Below, in pieces: positions 44,607 through 56,900 of a DNA stretch of 64,000 nt. The stretch's first letter is position 1, and each line of letters starts with the position of its first letter. Below the pieces are notes generated by a model, which ran no database searches, was not told the origin of the DNA, and saw only the letters and a list, made by a program, of their open reading frames with translations. Position numbers and translations under genes: made by a program. The stretch is from Pelecanus crispus (taxonomy: Eukaryota; Chordata; Aves; Pelecaniformes; Pelecanidae): assembly GCF_030463565.1 (NCBI RefSeq), contig NC_134643.1, positions 127,764,309 through 127,828,308 on the forward strand, in the 5' to 3' direction.

Positions 44607-47600
44607 TTTTTAAAAAAAAAAAAAAGTATGGATTTTGTTACTTCAACATAACACTACAACAGTTGTCATATGGTATTTTGGACAGATACAATTATTAACA
44701 TGATAATTCTGTTATCTCTAAAGTAACTTAAGCGTATTGGACCAGTCTGCTACAGTCAGGCATCTGTAATGGCTGCATCCCAGATTATACAAATTCTAAC
44801 TCAGGTAAGAGAAGGTGAAAGAATTTTGCAACACTCCACGCAGAACTGTAACCCAGTGCAATTACACCATTCCCAGGCTAAACTGTTCCTTATTTACATT
44901 TCTCTTTCAGATGTTTGTCTTGCGTAATCAAAGTAAAGCCCTAGGAGGTTCAAATTCTGCTCACTGTTTTGACTGTGGGTACAAGTTCAGCAGTCCTGGT
45001 AACTTGTCTCCTGTTTGCATTCCTGCAGTATTTGTCGCTGAAAAGCTGCTGTTGCTGTTTCTATGGACCACCTTCCCTGAAGACTAACAGGGCAAACATG
45101 ATGGTGAATGTAATACTCAGCACAAAAATATGCATACAAGGTCAGAAAGACAATAAATTAAAACAGAAGGGAAAAAGACTGAAATTGGAGTTCAAGACCT
45201 TCTTAATAATAAAAAAGCCAGACTTCTCTCCAAAGTCCAGTAAGATTTCTGGGTGCACGATTTCTTAGAATTTTTCTGCCATTGAAAGCTTTAGTTTAAT
45301 CAAGGCTTTGTTGGGCTCCAGCCTGGACCGTTCTCTGTGATCCTGCTCAGAGGAGGATACAATGCTAAAATAGTGCTCAGTGAGGAAATTTCGCTCTTTA
45401 CAAACTAGTGGGTATGTGGAGAGAATCCCTGATTAAATCCTACCTCTTTGACACATTTGTAAAAAAAAGTGGAAGTGTGAAGAGTTAGGCTCTCCAGGGA
45501 AGTGAATTCCACGCTGTCTTAATTTTTTTAGGAAGCAGGTTCTTATTCCAGTCTCAGCACATTTTTATAGGCTTTACCACTATGGTAGACATCTGGGACA
45601 CATCTGCCATAAAATGAAGGCTGAAACTGTAAGCACTTGTATAATCCAGTAATGTGTACTTGTCTCTGCAGAGTATTGCCACAGAGTAATTTCGTTTCTG
45701 AAAAGAAAGCCCTCAAGTCTTTCTCCATCATTAATCCCTTTGAAAGGAAGAACAGGAATCGTTCATGAGATCTGCACTGCCTTCAAATAGACTGACAGAG
45801 AGGAGAGAGTGCCCACTGTTTCTTGCTTAGAAATCCACTCAGGAGCCCTTTATGGCAAGAGGGGAAGAAATTGCTGTTTGACATTCACAGGCTGCAAAAT
45901 TGGCTCTTGAGGGCCTGAACTCCAACACAGCTGTTTGCCAAGAATAGGAAATACTGTATTGCATCGTGATGCCAGGCACAGGAATTTGCAGTTGACCATT
46001 GGCGTGTTTAGGGCCTGCATATGATACAGACATTTTTGCTGATTATTTCTAAGCAGCCACGGTCAATGATTTTAATTTGCGAAGGAGCCTACCATTGCTG
46101 CTGATAATGATAGGCAGCTCACATATCTGCCAGGACTAGATGAAAACTTTTAGTCTTTGCCCATCTATCTCATGCAGTCTTCATCTCTTTTCTGTATCAG
46201 TTTAGTTTATTTAAATATAGAGGTTGTTAGTTGTCCTGGAGAAAAACCTTTGCTATCAAACCTACTGGTATCTTGCTGGATGTTTTTCACTATGTGGTGT
46301 TGGTAATTTTTATGTAAAAAGCTCTCTTCTCTCCTTCAATCCCCAGATACCAAGTTAGGGAAGATGAAAGGTTCTCATAAGACATAATCTTGTATGAAGC
46401 ATCTTGCTTTCACTTAGGTGACAGACTGAAATGAGTCCAAAACAACGTTCTGGTTTTTGGCCCCCCCATTCCAGAAGCCCAAATCCAGATCTGTGGCTTG
46501 CACACAATTGCATTGCTCATGTTATGCTAATGGTCTGTAGTCTTAGGTTCTCATCCCTTTTACTTTTGCTAGAGGTTTTGGGAGCTGCCTTGGAATTGCT
46601 GCTGTTTGCTGAGAGAATCTTAAGCTGGGTTTATCTTCAGTTCCAGGAAAGAATTATTTATTATTCATGTTCCAAGAATGGAAGCTAATGATTAATTTCC
46701 TTTGAATTTTTGTAACTTTGGCTATTTGTGTGAATTGCAGTGCTGGAGGAGTCGGGGGGGGAGTGGGTGGTTTAGTCATCTCTTTTTTTTTTTTTAATAC
46801 CTGTGGGTGCTAAACCAACAATGTACTAATAAATGCTAAGTATAGCAAACCTAGGATCATTCTGAAACTCCTGATGAAAGTTTGAAAGTTTGGTATGAAA
46901 TCCTGGTCCCTCTAATGTCTGCTAATTTCATCCTACCATTCTATTTTTGTACTAAGAAGGAAAAACCAGGAGACCTTCAGAACTACACAGGTTAGCCGTT
47001 GCTACTAGTCACAATGGTCAAAGCTACAATAGGGAGGAGAATTGTCCCCTAATAGCACAGGCAAAAGCAAGAGCAAATTAGAAAGGAACTTCCAGCCTGG
47101 AATAGAACTAACATCTCTCAGACTCCCAAAATCTATTCTCTATTATCACTATTTTGCTAATCAGTGAAATGACGCTAACTGGAAAAAAATTACATAGGTT
47201 GTGAACTTACTGAATTTCATTCAGATTTTTAAAGGTTAATGTAAAGTAGAAAATATTTTTGTAACCACTGAAGGAAAAGAACAAAAGGAAATTACCATTG
47301 CCCAGGTAACAGGACTAGAAATAGATGTGGTATTAGTCAAATTAGCATGTATTCCCTGAAGCCTGAACTCAAATGCAAATCTGTTCTGTTTCGAGCACAG
47401 CAGTGGCCTGACTTCCCACTGCTTTGTGTGCACATTTCCCCAGGGAATAAGCTGTGTAGGAACATGGCTTTGCCAAGCCGATATCCCTGAGCAGTGGGAG
47501 CTGAAGCAAGTGACTCATGACTGCAAGACGACAGCATGTGACGCAAGACACGGCACAGGATAAACTGCTGAGAGATGCAGTTCATGACTGAGAGGTTTAT

Positions 47601-48782
47601 TCCCGCTGCCAGGAAAGACCTTGTTCTTTTCCAGCTGTTACTATGTTTTATAAAACAAATGTACATAGTGTGGCATTTCTGATCCAAAATCTAGATCAAA
47701 CAATTTTCAAGGTTAAATATTAAAAACCAGGCACAGAAGTGTCTGTGAAATCAAAATACTAAAAGCAATGAAGTAACACCGATTTCTTCACTCTTTCGCC
47801 CCAAGTGCCTTAAAAATGAAGCAAAAGCAAAATGAAAATATTGGTATGCATTTCTCTGAAGCTGTTACCATGGCCACGTGCCATGTTGTGCTGTATTGCA
47901 CCGTAACTGCTTGCATCTCCTTCCTCTTTGCTTGCCAGAGCAGGGTTTCAGTCTGCTACTAGAAATATATTGGTTTTGGCAAAGAGGTATGTGCACTTAC
48001 TCTGCTACCTTTTTAATGGTGGTGAATGGTTATTCAAGGACAAAAAGGGGTAACTGGGATTAAATTCCTGATAATAACAAGTTACTTTTCCCCAACATTA
48101 GGTAGCAGATACTAAGTGCAACAGGACTGGATCCTGAGGGCGCAAGCATTAGCGTTCAGGACAAAACTGCAAGCTGATCCTAAGCACTGTAGGTCCCTTA
48201 GCCAACCAAAAGACACCTTCTGCTTCCTTTTCTTTAACCTCAACCATTTTGTTAAATGGACACTGGAACCAAAAAGTGCAGACATCAGCACCAACCAAAA
48301 TATTTGTGTACAGTTACTGGGAATTGTACCAGTATGAGGGGTGGTTTAGCTTAGAATTTCACAGCAGACTGGTCTTGCATTTTTTTTAAAAAGAGGTGTG
48401 GTTTTAGGTTTCTGAAGGAGGTGAGGATCAGGAATGGCATGCTATACAGTGCTGTTCAATTGTGACAACTTGTGATGGTGATACAGTATTTTAAAAAGAA
48501 CTTTGTTATCACTGCCCTGTCTCTCAGCTTGACACCCGGCCCCATGTGTGTTTTTCATAGGAGCAGTTCCATTTACTTCAATAAAACAATTGACGTGAGG
48601 ATTGCCAGACTGGGCCTGACATTTGAAGGCTGATAAGTTGCATGATCTCCTCCCTGAGGCCCCATTTTACAAAAATGCTCAGAATATATGGAGCTTTGGC
48701 AAGTCAGTGATAGAGAACAGGTTCGAGTTAGAGGTGTAAGAGAATGGATAGCCCACTCTTATCTTCTGATCATGCCATCTCT

Positions 48783-48832
48783 TAATATATAAAATATATA
48801 AAATTAATATATAAATTAATATATAAAATTAC
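48783..48832. repeat. AT-rich TATATAAAATTAA simple repeat
   Basis: About 50 bases composed only of A and T, with repeated TAATATATAAA words. Intergenic; low-complexity. Confidence 0.85.
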
Positions 48833-51749
48833 TTTTTTTTTAAATGGCTACAACGCCAGGCTACTCTGGGGTGTGGGAAAGATTGTATAGATCCTTGTTC
48901 TGCAAGTTTCGAAGGCCACATGAGAAGGTAGCACCCAGCAATTTGCATGATTGGATCTGCAGTACAGAATTACATGTACCACATTCATTATTTACTGCCT
49001 GTTACGAGGGCTGTTTCTCTCAATTGTGTTTAAAGAAGTTGGGGCATCTATGAGTACCGTTCTTTGCATGATAATCACTACTGGAGTCAATATGGGTTTA
49101 AGTCCAACAATTTTTCTGCAGGCTGTTTTTTCACCAAAGCTGAGAGCGTGTTAGTTTGTTCCTTGCTAGTTTGCAGTTCTATTTCATGCTAGGTTTTGGA
49201 GAAACAGCACTGATGGGTGACCTGCCTGTCAAAGGCTTTAGAATGGCTTTTCTAATTCCCCCATGCAGAACAACTTTGATGGCAAGATCAGTTTTCAATA
49301 ATCTGCTTTCTTTTGCTGAGAAAATGGCTCCTTCTCTGCCATTAATGACAATTCCTGGCAAAGATTATCATTTTAATACAGGCCAAGTGAAAATTTGATG
49401 TGAAACAAGAACAACAGCCCTCTCCTGTATCAAATGCTGTTAATACTTTATTATTACTATTACAATCATAAATTGGTATTTTACAATCTGTCTTAGCAAA
49501 TATTCAACTGACCAGCAAAAATCAGTATCTTAAATATAGATGGTCTTCTGCTTGGGGAGGGCACAATTATTACTCTCTGCTGGTGCAATTCTGCCACCTT
49601 GAAGACTTGTTGAAAAAAGGAGAGGCTATTGATACGACTTTTACATAACCTTGACCTTTTATTTTCTGTCGATGCCTATGATGATTTAGAGAATCCATAT
49701 ACAATTTACAAAATCTGATTTAAGACCCTCTCTCTATGCATCTTTTATCAAGCTGAGTGTGTCATGTTCTTGGCAGCCCCATATCTTTTCTAGTGTGCTT
49801 ATATAGGAAATCTGGACTTCAGGAGGTCTTGGTAGTTAATGCAGCCTGACCCCCATTCCAAGACAAAATTAAATCTAGCTATCAATATTTATAAAAATAT
49901 TTCTTCCACTAGTTATGAAAAACAAACAAACTGAAGATAAAAACTCATCAATCTTCCAAAGCAATCTCTTCCTGTGCTTTTCATAATTCTTTGCATAACA
50001 GAGGTAAACCCTCCATTATGGACATCAATTTATTTCCTTCTGCTCCTTCATAGCTCTGTGTTGTATGTATTTGTAGGCTGTTATTAGAGTTGAGCTTTCA
50101 TTAAGCTAAAGAAACCATTTCCTCCTAGGTTGTCTGTCCTGAGCCTTGGATCCTTCTTACAGCCTCTTGCATTGTTCCATTGTTTCATTTTGAATGAAAT
50201 GCCATCCGAAAACTTGGCAGTACTCCACCAGAGACCCTACCAGTACTGAATATGCTGCAAGGATTACTTCATATGTCTTGCAGACTATATTGTTGTTTTT
50301 GCAGTCCAAAAGGTGATTACTTTTATTGCAATATTGTGACATTGTTGACCCATGTTAAGCTTGTTATTCACTGTAATCTCACAATTTCTTCATGCATAGC
50401 AAGCTGGAATTCCAAAGGGTAACAACACAGACCTAGGAAGGGAGCAGCCTGTGCAACAAATGGCCCATAAAGGTGTTTGTCGTGTGTGCTCAGGAGCAAA
50501 GAAGGTAGGTAAAGATGTGTATCTTCCTGGATTGCTGGCTGGCCAACTGTCACGTGTATTATTGCCTCAGGTCTGCCACGGGGTGTACTGCTTTTTGGTG
50601 CACTGACTTGCTGACCAGAGGAGTGGGGGAGATGTGAGAAGGATTTAGGGGAGTTGTAGAAGGAGAGCATAGAAGAACAAGGAACATTTGTGGAAGAAAC
50701 GTTGCCAGTTGTTGATAAACTGTGGTCTTTCTGACTGTCCTCTCTTGATCAAATTATGATACTCTTCTACTCAAAATTCATGATTTCCAGAAAATATTCT
50801 GCTCTGATCAAGGAGAACTAGTTGGAGAGGTCAGGTTACTTTAAAAAACAAACCACAAAACTCTATGTACAGTCCAGTGACAAGGTCAGGAGCTTGAGAA
50901 GGTATCATTCCAGAAGTACTACAGCAGCAGCTGTAGTAGGAAGCCTAGGACAGCTTCTCCATTGCCTACATTTGATCTAACCTGCCCTGCCTTTTTCTTT
51001 TTTCCTAATGAAGCCCTTTGTCACACACCGAACAGTTATTTGCTCTTTAAATAGTCTTAGTAACCCCTAGATTTGGAGGAGTACCTGGGAGTTAATTTTT
51101 TCAAACAGAATAGGCTTGAGAAGGATAGCATAGCGGAATGGATGATGACTATGGAGTTGAAGCCTAGCTTCACTTTTTTTCTGAGACACACACTCTTTCT
51201 TATGAGGAAGAGGCCTGACTTCTTACAGAATAAATAGGGCAAAGTCTATAAAAAACCACTGCTCAGAAACTGGGTGCTCACATTCAGATGAGCTGCTTTC
51301 TGGAAGAGAAGGAGAATTGTTTTCTGGCCTTTGTTTTGCTTGTGACAACTTTTTTAGTGTATAGACATATAGGTTCCCCCATATTTTGAAAAATGTTGGG
51401 GCTTGATACTGTTGCGTCACCCCTTGCTTACCTTTTGTTGTGTATGCAGGTTCTCCTTAATCCATGAAAGAGACTTCAATTTTTTACAGCTTAAAGGGAA
51501 GCTTCAGATGTCCCTCTGGGGTAAGCATGAAAATTGCTAGGGGTACTTGCCTTTGTTGGACCTTTCAGAATATTAGGAAGAAGGTAGCAATCCTGTGTAG
51601 GATGGATTTCTCCACTTGCCTGGATAAACAGCATGTGTTCCCCTGTAACAAATACTCTTCCATTCCCAGTAGCTGCAGAGGAAGGCAGAGTTCTGCATTT
51701 GTACCCTCCCTGCCCTCCTGCAAAGGACCTCAGCATTATCACTCTCACA

Positions 51750-52020
51750 GACCTTATCGTGCTCTACAACTACCTGAAAGCAGCACCAGGGGAGGTTTAG
51801 ATTGGGTATTAGGAAAAATTTCTTCACCAAAAGTGTTGTCAAGCATTGGAACAGGCTGCCCAGGGAAGCGGTTGCATCACCATCCCTGGAGGTATTTAAA
51901 AGACGTGTAGATGTGGCGCTTGGGGACATGGTTTAGTGGTGGACTTGGGTTAGGTTAACGGTTGGACTTGATGATCTCAAAGGTGTTTTCCAGCCTAAAT
52001 GATTCTATGATTCTATAATT
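51750..52020 (+). mobile_element. CR1 LINE 3' fragment with internal deletion
   Basis: About 270 bases matching the 3' part of the copy at 35441-36350, from GACCTTATCGTGCTC to the ATTCTATGATTCTATAATT tail. Relative to that copy, roughly 74 bases are missing after ACCTGAAAG (position 51780): 7 bases stand where the other copy has about 81 (36040-36120). Confidence 0.95.
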
Positions 52021-53787
52021 GCTACCCATGCTGTAGTTTCCTTGCTCAGGTATACAAGCAGTCTGGTGTCACCTGCGCTCTGCAATGTGAGACTTCCTTG
52101 AGCCTAATTCCTTGCTTTGCCTATGTGGTCTACTAGGTGCAGGAGTAGTGGCTGTACAAAACCTAAGGGCAGGCATTAATAACCATATGAGGTGTGCTTT
52201 CTGTCTTGGGGGAGGAACTTGCTCCAGTGAGAATGTCAGACATGCTGGGGCAATTTTTAGAAAGAACGGCTGTAAATGCCAGAACACTTTCTGGCACCTT
52301 CTTTGGACAGTGTATCATTATCAGGAAGGGAAAGATACAGTTGGCGTAAGCACTACAGAGACAAACCATTACTGTCATTGCACCAACTGTCTTAACTGAG
52401 GCCCAGCCTCACCTGACAACGCTGTGGAACCCACAAGATAGATCTTCTGAGTCATCCCCAAAAGGAACATATGCCAGTATGTATGTATCACATGCTTACA
52501 AGGTCAAAGTGGAATGCTCCACACATGGGAAGAGAGGAAAAGCAGGAAAAACGACAACAGCTGTATTCCAACAATTGCCCTCCAAGCTAGAGGAAGGCCA
52601 AAGAAACTTTATTCTTCAGTGTATCAAGAGATAAGGAAAACAACAGGATAATAGCACTTCAGCATTTGTTGCATCGTGTTTGTGGAGGCTTTAAGAGCAG
52701 CAAAATGGCGGCACAGATGCCTTCTGTTCCAAATAATAGGCAGTAGCCCCTCCCTTGAAAAGCAAAGGATACATGCAGCAATTGCTATTAAATGAAAGTC
52801 AGTGGTTGGACTTCAGGCTGAATGAACAAGTTGTAAGTAGGTGTCATGTTAACTGCTTGCAGTGTGTATCTTGTACAGGTATGTATTACAGAACAGGCTG
52901 TGTCTGTTGCATGTGGATCACAGGAGCCGCACACAGAGGTGGCATACGGCCTACTGCATGTATACATTTTTCTTTGTAGTGTGTGCATTCTGTACTCGTT
53001 TATTATGACAAATGTCAAACATAAACAGGGCTGGAAACTTCTCTAGTGTTGCCTTGCCTTTTCCATGTGAGATGTTACTTCTAGTTGTTCATAAATTTGC
53101 CAGCCCTTGAGTGTTTTCATAGACATTTTCTGTCTCAGGTTCATTTTGGGTAACAGGAGGAGAGAGAACAGAGGGAAAGAACGTAAGCTAGAACAACTGA
53201 GTCATGTCTGGAAGTGAGTCTTGTAGAAGACAGAGAATATCCCACACACATTTTTTGCAACCTTTCTTTTAAAAGATGATGACATCTGAAGCGCTGGAAC
53301 CCTGGATTTCTTATTTCGGGGAAGACGATATCATGTCAAGAATGTGCATTTTGCTCAAGTTATGAAAAGCAGCCCCAAATGTAACCCAGTTCTGTTAGCT
53401 GTTGGGGGGGGGGGTGGGGAGGGGAAGAAGTCATTGTCTATGCTCTATTAAGATTTGCTAGTGCTTTAAATTCTTCAAAGTTTTGTCTTCTTTAAAGTAG
53501 ATTTGACTTGCAGCTGCCAGTCTGGACTGTATCCTGCCCAGGCAGGTCTCAGCACTGCACATGGAAGCAGGGAGCCTTGCCTTTTCCTCCCTTGTGAGTT
53601 CAGAATAAGTCGACCTCAGTCAGGTTGCCTGATTTGGACCAGAGCAAGACACGTGTTGGTGGGAAGAGTGCAAGTGGGAATGGGTCCAGGAGTTTGAAGC
53701 AGGAGAGGAGGGTGAGACAAAATGACATTATGTTAAGAGTGACCACTGGAAACTGAGTCTAGATAGTCAAGGACATGGACTTTAGAA

Positions 53788-53992
53788 ATATGGAAAGAAA
53801 GAAAGACATATGGAAAGAAAGACAGACATATGGAAAGACAGACAGACATATGGAAGGAAAGAAAGAAAAGAAAGAAAGAAAGAGCAAGAAAGAGCAAGAA
53901 AGAGAGGAAGGAAGAAAAGAAAAGAAAGAAAGAAAGAAAAAGAAAGAAAAAGAAAGAAAAAGAAAGAAAAAGAAAGAAAGAAAGAAAGAGAC
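53788..53992 (+). repeat. Composite GAAA-rich homopurine array
   Basis: Four 20-base units, each starting ATATGGAAAGA or ATATGGAAGGA (53788, 53808, 53828, 53848), lead into about 130 bases of GAAA/AAAAG repeats that are almost purely purine on the plus strand, including several AGAAAGAAAA decamers at 53941-53970. Intergenic. It creates long apparent open frames on both strands that are not genes. Confidence 0.95.
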
Positions 53993-55359
53993 AGTGGAGT
54001 TGCTGGGGATAGATGGTGGAGTTATTGGGGAAGGAAACAGAATTGCTCAAGTCAGAGGAAAAATAAGAGGGAAGACTGGCACAAAAAGTTAGAGATGCGA
54101 TGAATATGAAAGAGGTAACAGACCTGGCAAGCAGCTTTGGCTCTAAGAATACTGAGGTGGTGAGAGGAGGAAAATTAGAGTTTGGGACCCTGCAGGTTGA
54201 GGGATGTAGTGAGTGAATCAGTGGAGGAAAGCAGACAAGGAGCCTGGAGGTGGAGAATGGAGATGGGTGACCAGAAACTGAGGAAGATCACATCCCAATA
54301 TATGCCTCTGTAACTCTTCTGGCTTACCCTGCCATCCAGACCTGTGTCCCCTCGAGATAACCTCCTTGCATGAAATACTGTTTTGTAATGTTTTCCCAGA
54401 CTGCTGGATCTGGAGCATATATGGTGCAGATCATTCATTGTTCTGACCCTATCTATACTCCAAGGAGACGCAATTTGCATCTATTTCTACAATTCAAGAA
54501 AATACCTACATTTATAGGTGATGGAGAAACTGTTAGTAGTAAGGCCAGCCTAGAACAAGCCCTTAAGTTTTGCGACTGGAGTGACGTCAGAAAAGAGAAC
54601 ACTATGTTCCCTCATTTTCCAAGATTACTTATGATGAGGAAAATATACTTTCCTGTTGCTGAGAAATAATCATGCTAGTTGAAGAGTTGATTTAAAGCTA
54701 TCCACTGAGAAGAACAAGAGGCATCGGGCGTGATTTCTTGTTGTGAAAGGATCTTTGACTGAATCTGTGGCGGTCAATAATGACAAATGACCAGAGGAAG
54801 ATGAAATTCCCAAACATGTTATGAAGTCCTAGCTCAGCAGAGTCTTGATGTATTGTAGCACTTGCCAGCCAACACATCTTCTTTTACTCTTTGGCAGCCC
54901 TCTGAAGGTTTTTTTTTTGTGTGTGTCAATAACATACAATTGCACTCACTTCAAAACCTGACTTGTGAGGGTGGTTCTCTGTCAGGGCGCCTGTAGCTCA
55001 GGCCAGTGTGCCACCACAGGGCATTGCATGGGGCTGCCTGTGGCGTCCGCGGCTTCGCAGGGCTTTCTGGACACTTGAGGAAAGAGAAGCTGTAGCATTG
55101 TCGGGATGTGTGCGCTGCTCTTGGCTTTCCAGCACACAGAGGGGCAGGTGCAGCTAGCACCGTGGCGTGGGGGAGCACGGACGGCAAATAGCGGTGAGCG
55201 CACAGGATGGGTGGCGCGGGAGGGTTGGGTGGCCGACGCTGTACATACTGGCTAACGTTTGGACATACCTATGGGCCCTGGAAGCGTGCTTGAGGTATCA
55301 GGTGCCATGGTGTTGTGCAGCGAAGACAGGAAAGAAGTGATGGTGGCAGGTGGCGTGAC

Positions 55360-56900
55360 ACGCGAGGCCGGGCAAAGGGGGGTCCATGCGTGCGGGCTGT
55401 GGGTACGTCGTGCTTTGGAAGGGGTGCGGGGCCCGGTGCGTGGGAGCGCCAGCGCACGCAAGGCAGCAGTGGCAGCAGCGGTACCGGGGGCCCAGTGCTG
55501 GCGAGGGGTGGGCGACATCGGGGCAGCGCCTCTGGGGGGGGGGGGGGCAGCGAGCGCCTCGGCGCAGGGCCGGGCGGGCGCAGCAGTACCGGGCGGAAGG
55601 CCGCAGCCTTCCCGCTGCCAAGGGTGGGCGAGGGGACGCGGCAGCCTGCTCGCCGGAGGGCTGAGGAGGCGGCCGGGCCGGCTGGGGGCGGGAGGCCTTG
55701 GCCACGCAGGGGCGGCCGGTGGGGCCGCTCTCCCCGCGGGATGGCGCCTCTGACAGGGGCGGCCGTTCGGGCGCGTGCCGGCGGAGGGAGAAGGGGCGGG
55801 GGGGGGATGGGACGGAAGTCGCGGCGGGACCGGCAGTGACAGCGCCGGGAGTTGGGGAGGGGGGAGGCCGCGCCGCGGCGGTTGCCGCCTCCCCCGGGCA
55901 GCCGAGCCGGAGGCGGCCGTTAGGGCACGCGCGCCCATCGCCTGACGCCCTCGGTGCGGCGGCAGCGGCGGCCCCGCGCGTTCCCCGCCTCCCCGCGCGC
56001 GCTGGGAGGCGGGGTGCGTGTGGGGGGGGGGGAGCGGAGGGGAGGCCGAGCGCGTGACGACAGCCGCGCTCCACCCCCCGCGCCTGCTGCCGGCGGCGCC
56101 ACCTCGGCGGGGCTCGGCGGGGCTGGGATCGCGCGCAGCCATGGAGCCGGAGCGCGAGTGCCGGGTGCTCTCCATCCAGAGCCACGTCGTCCGCGGCTAC
56201 GTGGGCAACAAGGCGGCCACCTTCCCCCTGCAGGTGAGCGGGCGCGGACGGGCTCCCCCCCCCACCACCCCTCCCGCCGCCGTCCGCCCCGCCGCTCTTC
56301 CTCTGCGGGGCGGCGAGGGGCGCCGGGCAGGTGCTCTGACGGCAAGGGCTGCCCGGCGGGCTCCGGCGCCCGGACGGGCGGGCGCCTCCTGCCAAGCGGG
56401 GGTGAAGTCAGGGGGGCGGCCCAAAGCAGCCCGCTCAAGTGCCGGAGCGCGGGGCTGAGGCGGGGGGAGCCGCGGGCAGTGACCGTCCCGGGCCTCCCCG
56501 CACCCCGGCGAGCCGGGGCCGGGGCCGGTGCGGCTGCGCCTCCCGCCGGCTCCGCGCCGCACGGTGCGGCCGCGGCTGCCGCTAACACCATGTCTTCTTC
56601 CTGCTGGCTGCGGGCTGCGGTGCGGCGAGGGCGGGGGGCGAGGGGAGCGCTTCTGGTGGGTCCGCTCGCCTTCGTAGCGCGGTGCCGTGCGGGCGCCGGT
56701 GCCCGCCGCCGAGGCGTGTGCTCCGGCGTGGGCCGGCCGCTCCTGCTTGCGGCTCTCCGCGCTGCTGTTAGCCGGCCGAGGCAGCTTGGGCGTGGGTGTC
56801 CCGCCGTGGGGACGGGGAGCGGGGCTCGGGGCACCGGCGGCCTTGTGCTGGAACAAAGCTGAGCCCCTCCGGTCCCCGCGGGTGGTGGAGCCGGTGAACC
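55360..56900. promoter_or_regulatory. CpG island at the PDXK promoter
   Basis: Very GC-rich, CpG-dense stretch covering roughly 780 bases upstream of the PDXK start codon, exon 1 and the first 650 bases of intron 1. It contains several G runs (about 55537-55550, 55797-55806 and 56019-56031) and no TATA box near exon 1. Borders by eye. Confidence 0.9.
56141..56233 (+). CDS. PDXK: PDXK (pyridoxal kinase), coding exon 1; rest of the gene beyond the right edge
   Basis: 31 codons from an ATG in strong context (GCAGCCATGG) to CAG before the donor GTGAGC. The peptide ([31 protein letters not shown]) matches the N-terminus of human pyridoxal kinase ([21 protein letters not shown]...), with a two-residue insertion near the start. 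Family knowledge: the cytosolic enzyme phosphorylates pyridoxal, pyridoxine and pyridoxamine with ATP to make vitamin B6 coenzymes; the Ser of the SIQSH motif belongs to the pyridoxal-binding site. The following human exon starts VLGFEIDAVNSVQF; I do not find it to position 64000. The phase is 0. The gene order after RRP1B agrees with human 21q22.3. Confidence 0.95.

Larger units (their letters stand above)
43191..55359. other. RRP1B-PDXK intergenic region
   Basis: About 12 kb without a gene that I can support. It contains CR1 fragments at 44511-44606 and 51750-52020, an AT-rich tract at 48783-48832, a G run near 53404-53413 and the GAAA array at 53788-53992. Open frames here (up to 148 codons) show no family resemblance and no splice pattern. 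Confidence 0.7.

Noticed and set aside
53733-54103. Lys/Glu-rich (plus) and Phe/Leu/Ser-rich (minus) open frames near 53.8-54.1 kb
   Set aside because: They are translations of the GAAA simple repeat.
54370-54669. 99-codon open frame upstream of PDXK
   Set aside because: No homology recognised and no splice or promoter context; it cannot be told from chance.
55252-56834. Overlapping 300-365-codon open frames around PDXK exon 1 on both strands
   Set aside because: Same CpG island effect; the only frame with homology is the 31-codon PDXK exon.
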